Shown: positions 55,011-64,000, counted from the stretch's first letter. The stretch: 64,000 bases of DNA from Peptoanaerobacter stomatis (GCF_000238095.2 NZ_JH815225.1:62001-126000), one strand, 5' to 3'. Numbers and translations: made by a program. The notes: a model not told the origin generated them from the letters alone.

Positions 55011-56660
55011 ATGAAAAAATCAAAAATATTTTTATTGTATAGTATTTCATTTTTTATTATGAGTACCAATATATCAAACGCAATAGGTATATATGATGCC
55101 GGTATTTATAAAAAGACAAATAATGAAGCCAAGACATATCAATATGAAGAAGTAACTTTTGTCACAGGGAAACCGGTAATTTTAAAAGGTACACTCACAA
55201 GGACAAAAATAGATAAAGAAAAAGAAAATGATACATTAAAAAAAGAGATAGAAAAAGCTAAAAAAACAACCAATAAAAATAATAAACAAAAAGAAACATC
55301 AAAAAGCGACCCTATTCCACAAGTAACAAATGAAGTTCCCATAACCTACAAAGGCACGAAAATAAATGAGAAATATACACTTTCAGGTGGAGGCATAACC
55401 TTGACAAGAGATTTAACAATATCCCCTGTAAATGAATATTATAGAGGTCAGATAGTCCAAACAGAAGAAATAAGTAAAATAAAAGAAACAATAACAACAA
55501 GCGGACAAACATATAATTTAGATTCAAATTTATCGGAAATTTCAGAATCCATAGTTATAGATAAAAAACCGGCAATAGATTATTATGCAGGTAATTCCAA
55601 CTTCTATAAAGTATATACTACAGGTACTGGAAATACCAATACAGGTAAAAAACTAATAATACAGATGGACGGAAAATCATCAGGTTATGACGAGTTTTGG
55701 GGTTCAACAGAAACAAAAATAATGAACTATACTATTACAACAGAGCAAGAAGCTGCAACGAATAATACAAGTAATAATAACAACGATAACAACAATAACA
55801 ATAATGGAAATAACAATACAAATAATAACAATAATACAAACGCAGTAGTAAACGGAACATATACAGTAAAAACATCACAAAATACAATAAAAGACCTTAT
55901 ATACTCAGAAAATGATCCTAAAAAAATATCATTTAGAGGAGGATATATAATAACATCTCAAAATAATGCCGCTATGGAATACACCTACGACATAAACGGC
56001 ATAACAGGTAAAGGTCAAAGTGAAAATGAAAATCTTCCGGAAATACAAAGACTTTTTGCACCGGTTTTAACAGATGTACAAGGGCATTATGCAGAAGAGG
56101 CGATAAAAATAATTACATCTATGAACGGATTTGAAATGGCAAAAAAAACATTTTTGCCAAATGCACCAATATCGAGAGATGAATTTGCAAGAGCAGTTGT
56201 AGTTACATCAGGAATATACAATCCAAATGCAAAAAAGACAACATCGGTGCTTAAAGAAGAATTATTTTCAGATATGAAAAAATCGGATTCAAATTATAAT
56301 TATGTAAAAAAAGCTGTGGACAGCAAAATAATGATAGGAAGAGATGATAATAAATTTGAACCTAAAAGTCCACTTACAAGAGCAGAGGCTGTAAGAATAC
56401 TTACAAACTCTTTAGGATTGGAATCTTTAATACCTAATGGCAAATATAACACAGGCTTTGAAGATGAAAGTCAGATACCGCCTTGGGCATTCGAATCTGC
56501 ATATATAGCTCAAGATATAGGGTTGATAGAAAAAGGTGGAGCATTCAGACCTAATGAGTCGCTTACAAAAGCAGACGCAAGCGAATTACTGTTAAGATAT
56601 ATTAATTATATGACAGGCGATTTAAAAGAAGATTATATGCAAAGAATACTTAATTATTAA
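55011..56660 (+). CDS. Exported protein with three C-terminal SLH domains
   Basis: 549 residues. A signal peptide (about 1-25) leads into a charged region, a beta-rich domain (about 100-240), a long Asn-rich linker (about 250-280), another short beta segment and three SLH domains at the C-terminus: DVQGHYAEEAIKII (about 365), SDMKKSDSNYNYVKKAVDSK, and DESQIPPWAFESAYIAQDIG. SLH domains bind secondary cell-wall polymers, so this protein is probably fixed on the wall. AGAGG lies before ATG. It follows the 947-residue gene by 84 bases and is a plausible anchor for it and for the IPT/TIG protein. Confidence 0.92.
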   Translation: MKKSKIFLLYSISFFIMSTNISNAIGIYDAGIYKKTNNEAKTYQYEEVTFVTGKPVILKGTLTRTKIDKEKENDTLKKEIEKAKKTTNKNNKQKETSKSDPIPQVTNEVPITYKGTKINEKYTLSGGGITLTRDLTISPVNEYYRGQIVQTEEISKIKETITTSGQTYNLDSNLSEISESIVIDKKPAIDYYAGNSNFYKVYTTGTGNTNTGKKLIIQMDGKSSGYDEFWGSTETKIMNYTITTEQEAATNNTSNNNNDNNNNNNGNNNTNNNNNTNAVVNGTYTVKTSQNTIKDLIYSENDPKKISFRGGYIITSQNNAAMEYTYDINGITGKGQSENENLPEIQRLFAPVLTDVQGHYAEEAIKIITSMNGFEMAKKTFLPNAPISRDEFARAVVVTSGIYNPNAKKTTSVLKEELFSDMKKSDSNYNYVKKAVDSKIMIGRDDNKFEPKSPLTRAEAVRILTNSLGLESLIPNGKYNTGFEDESQIPPWAFESAYIAQDIGLIEKGGAFRPNESLTKADASELLLRYINYMTGDLKEDYMQRILNY

Positions 56661-56663
56661 ATT

Positions 56664-56700
56664 AAATACCCTCACAATTATATCTTGTGGGGGTATTTTG
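56664..56700 (+). terminator. Intrinsic terminator of the surface operon
   Basis: AAATACCCTCACAA (56664-56677) pairs with TTGTGGGGGTATTT (56685-56698), one T-G pair included, and continues TTG. Confidence 0.8.
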
Positions 56701-56703
56701 CAT

Positions 56704-56751
56704 AAAAAAATATTAACAAATTAATATATTTTCTATTTTAATTTGTTAATA
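56704..56751 (-). terminator. Terminator of the minus-strand SLH gene
   Basis: TATTAACAAATTAA (56711-56724) pairs perfectly with its complement at 56738-56751. On the minus strand the stem is followed by TTTTTTTATG. Confidence 0.75.
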
Positions 56752-56775
56752 TTGAAGTTTAAAATTAATTATTTT

Positions 56776-57762
56776 TTACTTTGAAACAGTAAACCACGGA
56801 CTGTATTCTTTTTCCGGTTCTATCTTTGATTTGTTATTATCAGTGTAGACTTTGACCATAAATACACGCTGGTCCAATTTTCCGTTTATAGTTTTCTTGA
56901 TTTCTATGCCTATTATATAGGATGAATTGCCGTCGTCAAATATCAAATTTGGAGATACCAATATCTCATTATTTGAAAAAGGTACGAATTTTTTGAAATC
57001 ATTGTATATTTTCTGTCTTTTTTCAATATCGGTTAAAAATATACTATGTTTTACAGTATCTATCTTATATTTCGACATAGGTATATTTGAAAGTGCAAAA
57101 TCATATTGTACTTTACTCATATATTCATCATTTTTGGAAATATTAAAAGCGTCTATCAAATTGTTAGATTTGTTATTTTTCAGTAATTTATCAACTAAAA
57201 CAATAGCTTCCTGCCTGCTTATATTTTTTGAGGGCATAAAATTCCTGTTAGGATATCCACTCATAGCTCCTATTGCAACCATTGAACCTACACCTTTTTC
57301 AGCCCAGTTAGGAATAAATTTATAATCCTTAAAATTATTTATTGTACCATTTTTGGAAGTTCCAAGAAGTATTTCAACGTTGTTTGCTATGACGGCTGCT
57401 TCACTCCTTGTTATATTCATATTAGGCTTAAATGTACCGTCTGTATAACCTGTAGTTATGTTCAAATTGGATGCAAGGTTTACAAAAGTATCATTTACAT
57501 CGGAATATTCTTTTTTTGAAGAAATAAGATTATAGTTTTTATTTGACAGCAGATAAGTTATTATAAGATGAGTAAATTCAAGTCTTGTTATACTATCTTT
57601 CAGATTTTTTTCTCCCATCAACACATCAGGTAATATTTTTTTATCAATTAAATTTTTGTATGCAGGCCTTGCCCATTCGTCCATAACCTGAGCATAAGAA
57701 AAAATGTTGCCGGATGAAAAAAATATTAAAATACATAGTAACAAGCATAATATTTTTTTCAA
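56776..57762 (-). CDS. Exported protein with three SLH domains
   Basis: 328 residues. A signal peptide (LCLLLCILIFFSSGNIFSYA, about 5-24) is followed directly by three SLH domains: EWARPAYKNLIDKKILPD, SDVNDTFVNLASNLNITTGY with DGTFKPNMNITRSEA, and FIPNWAEKGVGSMVAIGAMSG with NFMPSKNISRQEA. The last 110 residues form a beta-rich domain of unknown role (SKYKIDTVKHSIFLTDIEKR). The start is TTG with AAGGGG upstream. It is convergent with the surface operon. Likely a wall-bound component of the same locus. Confidence 0.9.
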   Translation of the reverse strand: MKKILCLLLCILIFFSSGNIFSYAQVMDEWARPAYKNLIDKKILPDVLMGEKNLKDSITRLEFTHLIITYLLSNKNYNLISSKKEYSDVNDTFVNLASNLNITTGYTDGTFKPNMNITRSEAAVIANNVEILLGTSKNGTINNFKDYKFIPNWAEKGVGSMVAIGAMSGYPNRNFMPSKNISRQEAIVLVDKLLKNNKSNNLIDAFNISKNDEYMSKVQYDFALSNIPMSKYKIDTVKHSIFLTDIEKRQKIYNDFKKFVPFSNNEILVSPNLIFDDGNSSYIIGIEIKKTINGKLDQRVFMVKVYTDNNKSKIEPEKEYSPWFTVSK

Positions 57763-58211
57763 AATAAACTACCCCTTTTATATACATAATACTTATATTC
57801 TATAGATTTGTAAGTATAATATACATTTTAAATTGTATTGGTATATACTTTTTATTCAGAATTTCAGTGAAAACAGTGAAATTTAATTTTATATATTATA
57901 ATATATTTTACTAAAAAATAGAATGATTATATTTACTTTGTAATAAAAACAAAATATATGAATTTTATAAAATATTCATTAAAAATCATAACAATATGCA
58001 AACACAATTAAATATTTAGAAAAATATTGTATTTTTTTTGTAAGTATAATCTGTTGTTATTTTGCATATAATATGATATTCTTAAAAGATAGAGTAGTTA
58101 TGAATGTTTATAAAATATGTAAATTTTTATAATTACACATAAAAAATATGAGTTAAAAATTTTTATAGCTTATAAAAATTGTAAATGATAAAGAAAATTA
58201 GGAGATATTTA
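57763..58211. other. 449-base AT-rich gene-free stretch
   Basis: Between the minus-strand SLH gene and the CobQ-like gene; both promoters must lie here. No repeat, structured element or credible open frame is seen. An ATG at 58185 opens a short extension of the CobQ frame but lacks a ribosome-binding site. Confidence 0.4.
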
Positions 58212-59702
58212 ATGGCAAAAAATATAATGTTTGTGGGAACAAATTCGTCAGCAGGCAAGAGTTTTTTCGTTACTGCTATGTGCAGAGTGCTTTCTGATTT
58301 AAAATATAAAGTATCGCCATTCAAATCCCAAAATATGGCTCTCAACTCATATGTGGATGAAAACAATTTGGAGTTTGGACGAGCACAAGCATTGCAAGCT
58401 TTTGCAGGTAGAATTATTCCTGATGCAAGAATGAATCCTATACTTTTAAAACCAAGAACGGATAAAAAATCAGACGTTATATTATTAGGTAAAAAAACGG
58501 ATACTTATGATGCAAAACAGTATTATAAAATAAAGTCAAAATATTTACCATATATAAAAAAAGCATATCAAGAATTATCTAATATTTCAGATATAATTGT
58601 TTTGGAGGGTGCAGGTTCTCCGGCTGAAATCAATCTTTTGGACGGAGATTTTGTAAATATGGGAATGGCTGAAATGGTGGACGCACCTGTAATATTAGTA
58701 GCAGATATAGACAAAGGTGGAGTATTTGCGTCGATATATGGAACAATAATGCTTACACCTGAAAAATGGCGTAAATATTATAAGGGAGTAATAATAAATA
58801 AATTCAGAGGACAAAAAGAAATATTAAAAAGCGGAATACAAGAAATAGAAAAGCTTACAAAAGTTCCTGTTATATCCGTAATGCCTTATATAGACGTAGA
58901 AATAGAAGAAGAGGACTCATTAACAAACAAATTGAAATTGTATTCATATGACAAAGACAAAATAAATATAACCATAATAAAATTACCTAATCTTTCAAAT
59001 TTTACCGAGTTTTCACCGCTTACACTTTTTCAAGATGTAAATGTGAATTATATTACAATAAGAGATGATATTCCGACAAATACAGATATTTTAATCATAC
59101 CTTCGAGTAAAAATATATTTAAAGATTTGGAAGAAATAGTAAAAGTCGGATTTGATGAAAAGTTAAAAAGCTATGCTGAATATAAGAATGTATTGGCAAT
59201 AGGCAACGCAGTAGAATTACTTGCAAAAAATATATATGATATTCAAGGTATATACTCTGATAAAAAAGATAAAAAAGCACTCGGATTACTTGATATAGAT
59301 ATAAGCACAGTTCAATCCTTTTCAGAAAAAATAAATGTCAAAATTATAAATAAGAAAGGCTTATTGGAAAATTCACAAGATGAGATAAATCTGTACAGAA
59401 TTAAAACAGGAGAAATAAATAAATTTTCTGATAATACTAAAATTATAATGGAGTTTGAAAACGAAATAATATCCGTTCAAAAGCGAAACATACTCGGGAT
59501 ATATGCCTTTGGAGTATTTGAAAACACAGAATTTATCAATAATATTTTAAATGGTTTAAGAATGAAAAAAGGTATAAAAAAAATAGATGTACATTTAGAT
59601 TACAACGCTTACAGAGAAAAACAAATATGTAAGCTGGCAGACGAATTCAATAAATATATAGATATAAAAAAGTTAATGGATATAATAGAAAGCGGAGTGT
59701 GA
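58212..59702 (+). CDS. cobQ: CobQ-like cobyric acid synthase with inactive glutaminase domain
   Basis: CobQ amidates four carboxylates of adenosylcobyrinic diamide using glutamine. The N-terminal ATPase domain is intact and CobQ-specific: FVGTNSSAGKSFFVTAMCRV, FKSQNMALNSYV, DEFGRAQALQA-type sequence, VLEGAGSPAEINL, DIDKGGVFASIYGT. The C-terminal domain aligns with the glutaminase (LIIPSSKNIFKDL, GLLDIDI) but the nucleophile segment normally GICGGYQ reads AIGNAVE (Gly331 in place of Cys), and the normal YVHGIFDN reads YAFGVFEN (Phe433 in place of His). So glutamine hydrolysis should be impossible. Length 496 is normal. ATG 58212 has TTAGGAGA upstream. No other cobalamin gene is near; the helicase gene starts one base after the stop. 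Confidence 0.88.
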   Translation: MAKNIMFVGTNSSAGKSFFVTAMCRVLSDLKYKVSPFKSQNMALNSYVDENNLEFGRAQALQAFAGRIIPDARMNPILLKPRTDKKSDVILLGKKTDTYDAKQYYKIKSKYLPYIKKAYQELSNISDIIVLEGAGSPAEINLLDGDFVNMGMAEMVDAPVILVADIDKGGVFASIYGTIMLTPEKWRKYYKGVIINKFRGQKEILKSGIQEIEKLTKVPVISVMPYIDVEIEEEDSLTNKLKLYSYDKDKINITIIKLPNLSNFTEFSPLTLFQDVNVNYITIRDDIPTNTDILIIPSSKNIFKDLEEIVKVGFDEKLKSYAEYKNVLAIGNAVELLAKNIYDIQGIYSDKKDKKALGLLDIDISTVQSFSEKINVKIINKKGLLENSQDEINLYRIKTGEINKFSDNTKIIMEFENEIISVQKRNILGIYAFGVFENTEFINNILNGLRMKKGIKKIDVHLDYNAYREKQICKLADEFNKYIDIKKLMDIIESGV

Positions 59703-59703
59703 A

Positions 59704-60855
59704 ATGAGCAGTTTTAAAGATTTAAAAATAAAAGCAGAATTTTTGCAGGCATTAAAAAATATGAGGATAAGTGAACCAACACCAATTCAGCAAGAAGTAA
59801 TACCGATAATGTTGAAAAAAAGAAGTATAATTGCAAAAGCGCAGACAGGAACAGGCAAAACCTTAGCGTTTTTATTGCCTATAATGACAATGGCAGACGA
59901 AGCGCTTAAATTACCGCAGGCATTGGTTTTAAGCCCTACAAGAGAACTATCCAATCAGACCAAAAAAGTGTTTGATGAAGTGAATATAAATAGTAATTTA
60001 AGTTGCAATAATATAGTGGGCGGTCATGATTTAAAAAAACAAGAAAATAAATTTGCACAAAATTCACAATTAATAGTAGCCACACCTGGAAGATTGTTGG
60101 AGCATATAAGAGCAGGCAACATCAATATGAAATATATAAGACAACTCATTATAGATGAGGCGGATCAGATGTTGGAATATGGATTTTTGGAAGATATAGT
60201 TCTGTTGAAAGATAAGTTGCCTGATAATTTACAGATAGTTTTATTATCAGCAACTATGCCTAATCCTATAATAGACTTAGCGAAAAAACTCATAAAAAAT
60301 CCTGTAAAAATAGATATTACGCAGGAAAATACAGTAACAGACAACATAGAACAATTAATATTTAAAACGAGTGAAAAAAATAAATTAAGTACATTAAAAT
60401 TTGTAATAGAGCAATACAATCCATTTATGGCTATAATATTTTGCAATTCTAAAAAAAATGCCGAAAAATTATATGAGTTGATGGGAGTTGACGGATACGA
60501 CTGTGATATTTTGCATGGAGATTTTTCTCAGAAAAAAAGAGAATTTATCTTGGAGCAATTCAGAAAGATGAAATTCAGATTTTTGGTATCAACAGATTTG
60601 TCCGCAAGAGGATTTGACATAGACGGAGTAACACATGTCATAAACTATGAAATACCGGCAGATCACAAATATTATATACACAGGATAGGAAGAACAGGCA
60701 GAGCCGATAAAAACGGTATAGCAATAAGCCTTATAGACGAAAAAGATGAAAAGAGAATAGAAAAAATAAATCAAAAATTCAAAATAAAAACTAAAACATT
60801 TTATGACAGAAATGAAAATGAAAGAAAACAACTGATTAAAAAGTTGAATATTTAG
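59704..60855 (+). CDS. DEAD-box ATP-dependent RNA helicase
   Basis: 383 residues with all core motifs: Q motif EPTPIQQEVIP, I AQTGTGKT, Ia PTRELS, Ib TPGRLL, II DEAD, III SAT, V STDLSARGFDID, VI HRIGRTGR. The C-terminal extension is very short, so it is a minimal helicase without a special RNA-binding tail. Such enzymes help ribosome assembly or mRNA decay at low temperature. It begins one base after the CobQ-like gene ends (TGAAATG), suggesting co-transcription without an obvious functional link. Confidence 0.94.
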   Translation: MSSFKDLKIKAEFLQALKNMRISEPTPIQQEVIPIMLKKRSIIAKAQTGTGKTLAFLLPIMTMADEALKLPQALVLSPTRELSNQTKKVFDEVNINSNLSCNNIVGGHDLKKQENKFAQNSQLIVATPGRLLEHIRAGNINMKYIRQLIIDEADQMLEYGFLEDIVLLKDKLPDNLQIVLLSATMPNPIIDLAKKLIKNPVKIDITQENTVTDNIEQLIFKTSEKNKLSTLKFVIEQYNPFMAIIFCNSKKNAEKLYELMGVDGYDCDILHGDFSQKKREFILEQFRKMKFRFLVSTDLSARGFDIDGVTHVINYEIPADHKYYIHRIGRTGRADKNGIAISLIDEKDEKRIEKINQKFKIKTKTFYDRNENERKQLIKKLNI

Positions 60856-61069
60856 GTATAAAGTAGTTATAGCAACTGTTATTTTTATATTAAATATGAT
60901 ATAATAAACCAAACAGATTTTTATATTAATTTTGCTTAAAAATAATTTTAAATAAAATGATAAAAAGTGATATTTACTGAATTTTTAAACTATTATTATA
61001 ATAATTATGTATTTAATTATTTTTAGTTAAGTATAGTTTACAGTATTTTGAAAGGGTAATATAATTAGT

Positions 61070-62815
61070 ATGGATGTATTTTATGAACTATGTAAAAACA
61101 GTGAGTTACAAACGGTAAAAATAGAATATGAACAAAATGGAGAAGTTATAAAAAAATATCTCCATAGCAAATATGACCCTATAAAAGAAGCTAAACAATG
61201 GGCAAGTTCAGTATATGATGAAGAAGATAAGGTTTATATAGTCTATGGTGGAGGCCTATTATATCATATAATGGCATTACATGATATAATAGATAATGAA
61301 GAAGACAAGATAATAGTTTTTGAGCCTATACAAGAATTATATGAAAAAAATAAAGATATAGATTTTTTAAAAGAAAATACAAATGTAGTTTATACAAATG
61401 AATTTAATGAAAACTTAGTTGTAGCATTATTTTCAAAAAATATACGCTCTATGCATTATAATAAGAGCAATATTCATATATTTACATCATATGATACTTT
61501 TGACTGTTCTAAACAGCTTACTATTTATAATGCTTTAAAAATATTTAAATCAGATGTATATTTATCATATAATACAACACATGTAAGAAAAGAATGGGTT
61601 ATTGAGAATTTTATAAAAAATTACAGATTTATAAAAAGTAACAGTATAATAAATGATTTTAAAGATGTATTTGAAGGTATGACAGCAGTTATAGTTTCAG
61701 CAGGACCTTCTCTTGATAAAAATATAAATGATCTTATAGGACATGAAAATGATGTAGTAATATTTACAGGAGGTAGACCTTTAAAGGCTCTTTTAAATGC
61801 AGGAATAAAACCTCATTTTAATTTATCTGTTGATATGATGCCGGAAAATTATGAGTTGTATAAAAGATACGATATATTAAATGCAGATGTTCCGCTCATA
61901 TCTTCAGTAGAAAATCAATATCTAATAACACAAAATTATAAAGGTAAAAAAATATTTGCAGATTTAAGTGGATTAGAAAAAAATTTGGCGCAAGAGTGGT
62001 ATGAAGAAGATATAGACAGTGTTTTTACTAAAGGAAGTGTAGCCACATTGCAATTATCAACAGCTATATATATGGGTTGTAAAAAGATAATATTCATAGG
62101 ACAAGATTTGGCATATTCAGATGATAAAAAACACAGCTCTTTAGCCTCAGATGTAGATAATACTGTTGAAGAGAGCGATAATAAATTATATGTAAAAGGC
62201 AATTATCAAGATAAAATATTATCCAGAGCAGATTTGAATTATTTTAGAATTGCAATACAAGACTATATAAGAGAATATGCGCCTGGCGATTGTGAATTCA
62301 TAAATGCAACTGAAGGTGGAGCTTTTATAGAGGGAACTAAAATATGTACATTAAAAGAGTCATTGAAAAATACAGATACAAAAGGTATTGATATAAGAAA
62401 AAAAATTAATTACCTATTGTTAAAAGAACAAAATATTTCAGACTATAAGAAAATAGATGAAAAGCTTTCATCACTTTTGGAAGATATGGAAGCCATATTA
62501 AAGCTTTCAAAAAAAGGATTGAGTGTATCTAATAAGTTAAGAGCTATTGAAGGGTATTACGGCAATAATAAGTATTTGGAACAATTAGACAAAATAGATG
62601 AAAAACTAAAAAAATATAAAATTGCTTATAATTTTGTCATAAGATATACAGCATCTTTATCTATAAGTGTTGAAGGAAAAAAATCCAAGTCAATAAAAGA
62701 TATATTAAACAATACAAAAAAAATGTATGAAGATATAAATGATATTACACAAATGTATATAAAATATTTAAAAGAAGAGTTAGAAATTATAAAAAAATTG
62801 AAATTAAATCATTAA
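61070..62815 (+). CDS. Maf-type motility-associated glycosyltransferase (DUF115)
   Basis: 581 residues. The central region contains the DUF115/MAF_flag10 hallmark AVIVSAGPSLDKNINDL (about residues 206-222), GGRPLKALLNAGIKPHFNLS and KGSVATLQLSTAIYMGCKKI. Maf proteins add nonulosonic (pseudaminic or legionaminic) acids to flagellin and are often encoded beside flagellar filament genes; fliD follows here by 81 bases. The C-terminal 150 residues are helical. ATG 61070 is 13 bases from AAAGGG; an in-frame ATT at 61064 is better spaced, so the true start is uncertain. No sugar-synthesis genes are in view. Confidence 0.85.
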   Translation: MDVFYELCKNSELQTVKIEYEQNGEVIKKYLHSKYDPIKEAKQWASSVYDEEDKVYIVYGGGLLYHIMALHDIIDNEEDKIIVFEPIQELYEKNKDIDFLKENTNVVYTNEFNENLVVALFSKNIRSMHYNKSNIHIFTSYDTFDCSKQLTIYNALKIFKSDVYLSYNTTHVRKEWVIENFIKNYRFIKSNSIINDFKDVFEGMTAVIVSAGPSLDKNINDLIGHENDVVIFTGGRPLKALLNAGIKPHFNLSVDMMPENYELYKRYDILNADVPLISSVENQYLITQNYKGKKIFADLSGLEKNLAQEWYEEDIDSVFTKGSVATLQLSTAIYMGCKKIIFIGQDLAYSDDKKHSSLASDVDNTVEESDNKLYVKGNYQDKILSRADLNYFRIAIQDYIREYAPGDCEFINATEGGAFIEGTKICTLKESLKNTDTKGIDIRKKINYLLLKEQNISDYKKIDEKLSSLLEDMEAILKLSKKGLSVSNKLRAIEGYYGNNKYLEQLDKIDEKLKKYKIAYNFVIRYTASLSISVEGKKSKSIKDILNNTKKMYEDINDITQMYIKYLKEELEIIKKLKLNH

Positions 62816-62896
62816 AAAATTAATATTATACAAAAATTTGACGATAAACATTAAAAGGCATGATGTCTTTGAATTATTTTAGGAGGGATGATAAAG

Positions 62897-64000
62897 ATGA
62901 GCAGTAACCTTACAAGAATAAGCGGTCTTGCATCAGGTATGGATACCGAAAGTATGATAAAACAGCTCGTTCAGGCAAAAAGAAGCAGGGTAGATGGATA
63001 TGGACAAAGAAAAACAAAAGCTGAATGGCGTCAAGAAGCTTATTTAGGTTTGAATAAAAATATGGCAAATTTCATATTGGATGCCAGAAAAAAATTAAAC
63101 CTTACATCTTATACTTATTTTGGACAATTAAAATCAGGAAGTATTGATAAAGTTGACTGGGCAAAAAAGGCAACAGTACAAAATGAAGAATATTTTACAG
63201 CAAAGGCTACAGCAACAGCATCAGGAGATTATGATGTGCAAGTTAAACAATTAGCACAAAATGCTACTTTTACAGGAAATGCAACTTCAACTGTAAAAGC
63301 ATCAGATACTGTAGGACAAGACCAAACATTATCACTTAATGTAAACGGAGAAGCAAAAACTGTACAACTTAATGCAGATGATACTATATCAACAGCTATT
63401 AAGAAAATAAGAGAAGCAACCGGACTTAACGTAAGTTTCGGTAAGGTAGGTCAAGTAGGAAGTAATGAGACATCTATGCTTTTTGTATCCAGTAAAAAAA
63501 CAGGAGCTAATGAAACAATACAATCCTCAGATCAAACTACATTGAATTTCTTTAATAGATTGGGCGCTGATACTACAGCTTTAAGTTCAGCGGATGGAAT
63601 TAAAGGGAAAAATTCTATAGTAAATGTAAATGGCAGTGATATAGAAAATAGTTCCAATGATGTGGATATTAATGGAGTACAACTATCACTTAAAAAAGTT
63701 TCTACAACAGCGCAAAAAGTATCAGTTACTACAAATGTGGATGGTATAGTCAGTAAAATAAAAGAATTTGTAGAAGGATACAATAAAGTAGTTGATGAGT
63801 TACAGAATAAATTAAAAGAAAAAACATATAGAGATTATAAGCCTCTTACAAAAGAACAAAAAGAGGCTATGAAAGAAAATGAAGTTAAATTATGGGAAGA
63901 AAAATCAAAATCAGGTCTGTTAGCTGATGATTCTACCATAAAATCTATGTTATCAAAGATGAGATCCGGCATGTACCAAAAAGTAGAGGGTGCAGGATCA
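62897..64000 (+). CDS. fliD: Flagellar filament cap protein FliD, 5' part
   Basis: The open frame runs 368 codons to the window edge without a stop. FliD caps the filament and directs flagellin folding. The start SSNLTRISGLASGMDTESMI and following MIKQLVQAKRSR are the conserved FliD N-terminus, and AKATATASGDYDVQVKQLAQ matches its second conserved segment. ATG 62897 lies 10 bases after AGGAGG; an in-frame ATG at 62888 is too close to that site. It follows the Maf gene on the same strand. Confidence 0.97.
   Translation, partial: MSSNLTRISGLASGMDTESMIKQLVQAKRSRVDGYGQRKTKAEWRQEAYLGLNKNMANFILDARKKLNLTSYTYFGQLKSGSIDKVDWAKKATVQNEEYFTAKATATASGDYDVQVKQLAQNATFTGNATSTVKASDTVGQDQTLSLNVNGEAKTVQLNADDTISTAIKKIREATGLNVSFGKVGQVGSNETSMLFVSSKKTGANETIQSSDQTTLNFFNRLGADTTALSSADGIKGKNSIVNVNGSDIENSSNDVDINGVQLSLKKVSTTAQKVSVTTNVDGIVSKIKEFVEGYNKVVDELQNKLKEKTYRDYKPLTKEQKEAMKENEVKLWEEKSKSGLLADDSTIKSMLSKMRSGMYQKVEGAGS

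Overview
The window looks like chromosome from an AT-rich, motile, anaerobic Firmicute of class Clostridia. The signs are AUA-rich isoleucine codons, strong GGAGG-type ribosome-binding sites, frequent TTG starts, the FliW-CsrA pair, HPr kinase, an OpuC-type ABC transporter, RqcP-DivIC, and S-layer homology (SLH) proteins. The oral Peptostreptococcaceae group is a plausible home, but that placement is inference from gene content. I see no tRNA, rRNA or CRISPR array.

Layout. 1-5.7 kb: tail of a flagellar hook-filament cluster (flgN end, flgK, a giant flgL, a small unknown gene, fliW, csrA). 5.7-11.3 kb, minus strand: class I ribonucleotide reductase large subunit behind two NrdR-box-like sites, then csoR and the copper ATPase copA. 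11.9-22 kb: an unknown membrane protein, asd, rqcP-divIC-ppx-chorismate mutase, uvrC-hprK, a ROK glucokinase and a membrane diguanylate cyclase. Small inverted-repeat elements lie in the gaps here. 22.7-27.7 kb: compatible-solute transporter opuCABCD (order A, B, C, D), a UPF0316 protein and a DNA alkyltransferase. 27.8-38.1 kb: leucine/branched-chain biosynthesis leuABCD-ilvB-ilvN-ilvC-aminotransferase, headed by a strong promoter, a 17-residue leader peptide rich in leucine codons and mutually exclusive hairpins ending in a terminator. 38.3-39.5 kb: one insertion sequence. 39.5-44.5 kb: translation genes (rplS, rbgA, rpmG-secE-nusG-rplKA-rplJL) with L19- and L10-type leaders. 44.6-57.8 kb: a surface-protein locus with a 275-residue secreted protein, a 2095-residue IPT/TIG-FnIII protein, a 947-residue exported protein and two SLH proteins. 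58.2-62.8 kb: a CobQ homologue that has lost its glutaminase catalytic residues, a DEAD-box helicase and a Maf-type flagellin glycosyltransferase. The window ends inside fliD.

How the parts fit. The flagellar genes at both ends build the hook-filament junction, cap and filament decoration, with FliW-CsrA controlling flagellin translation. The leu-ilv block looks like one biosynthetic unit under leucine attenuation. The surface locus appears to encode a co-expressed set (overlapping genes, shared Asn-rich linkers) in which a long Ig-like fibre may be held on the cell wall by SLH partners.

Best candidates for something undescribed: the leucine attenuator, the glutaminase-dead CobQ, the four-repeat FlgL insertion, and the IPT/SLH surface locus.
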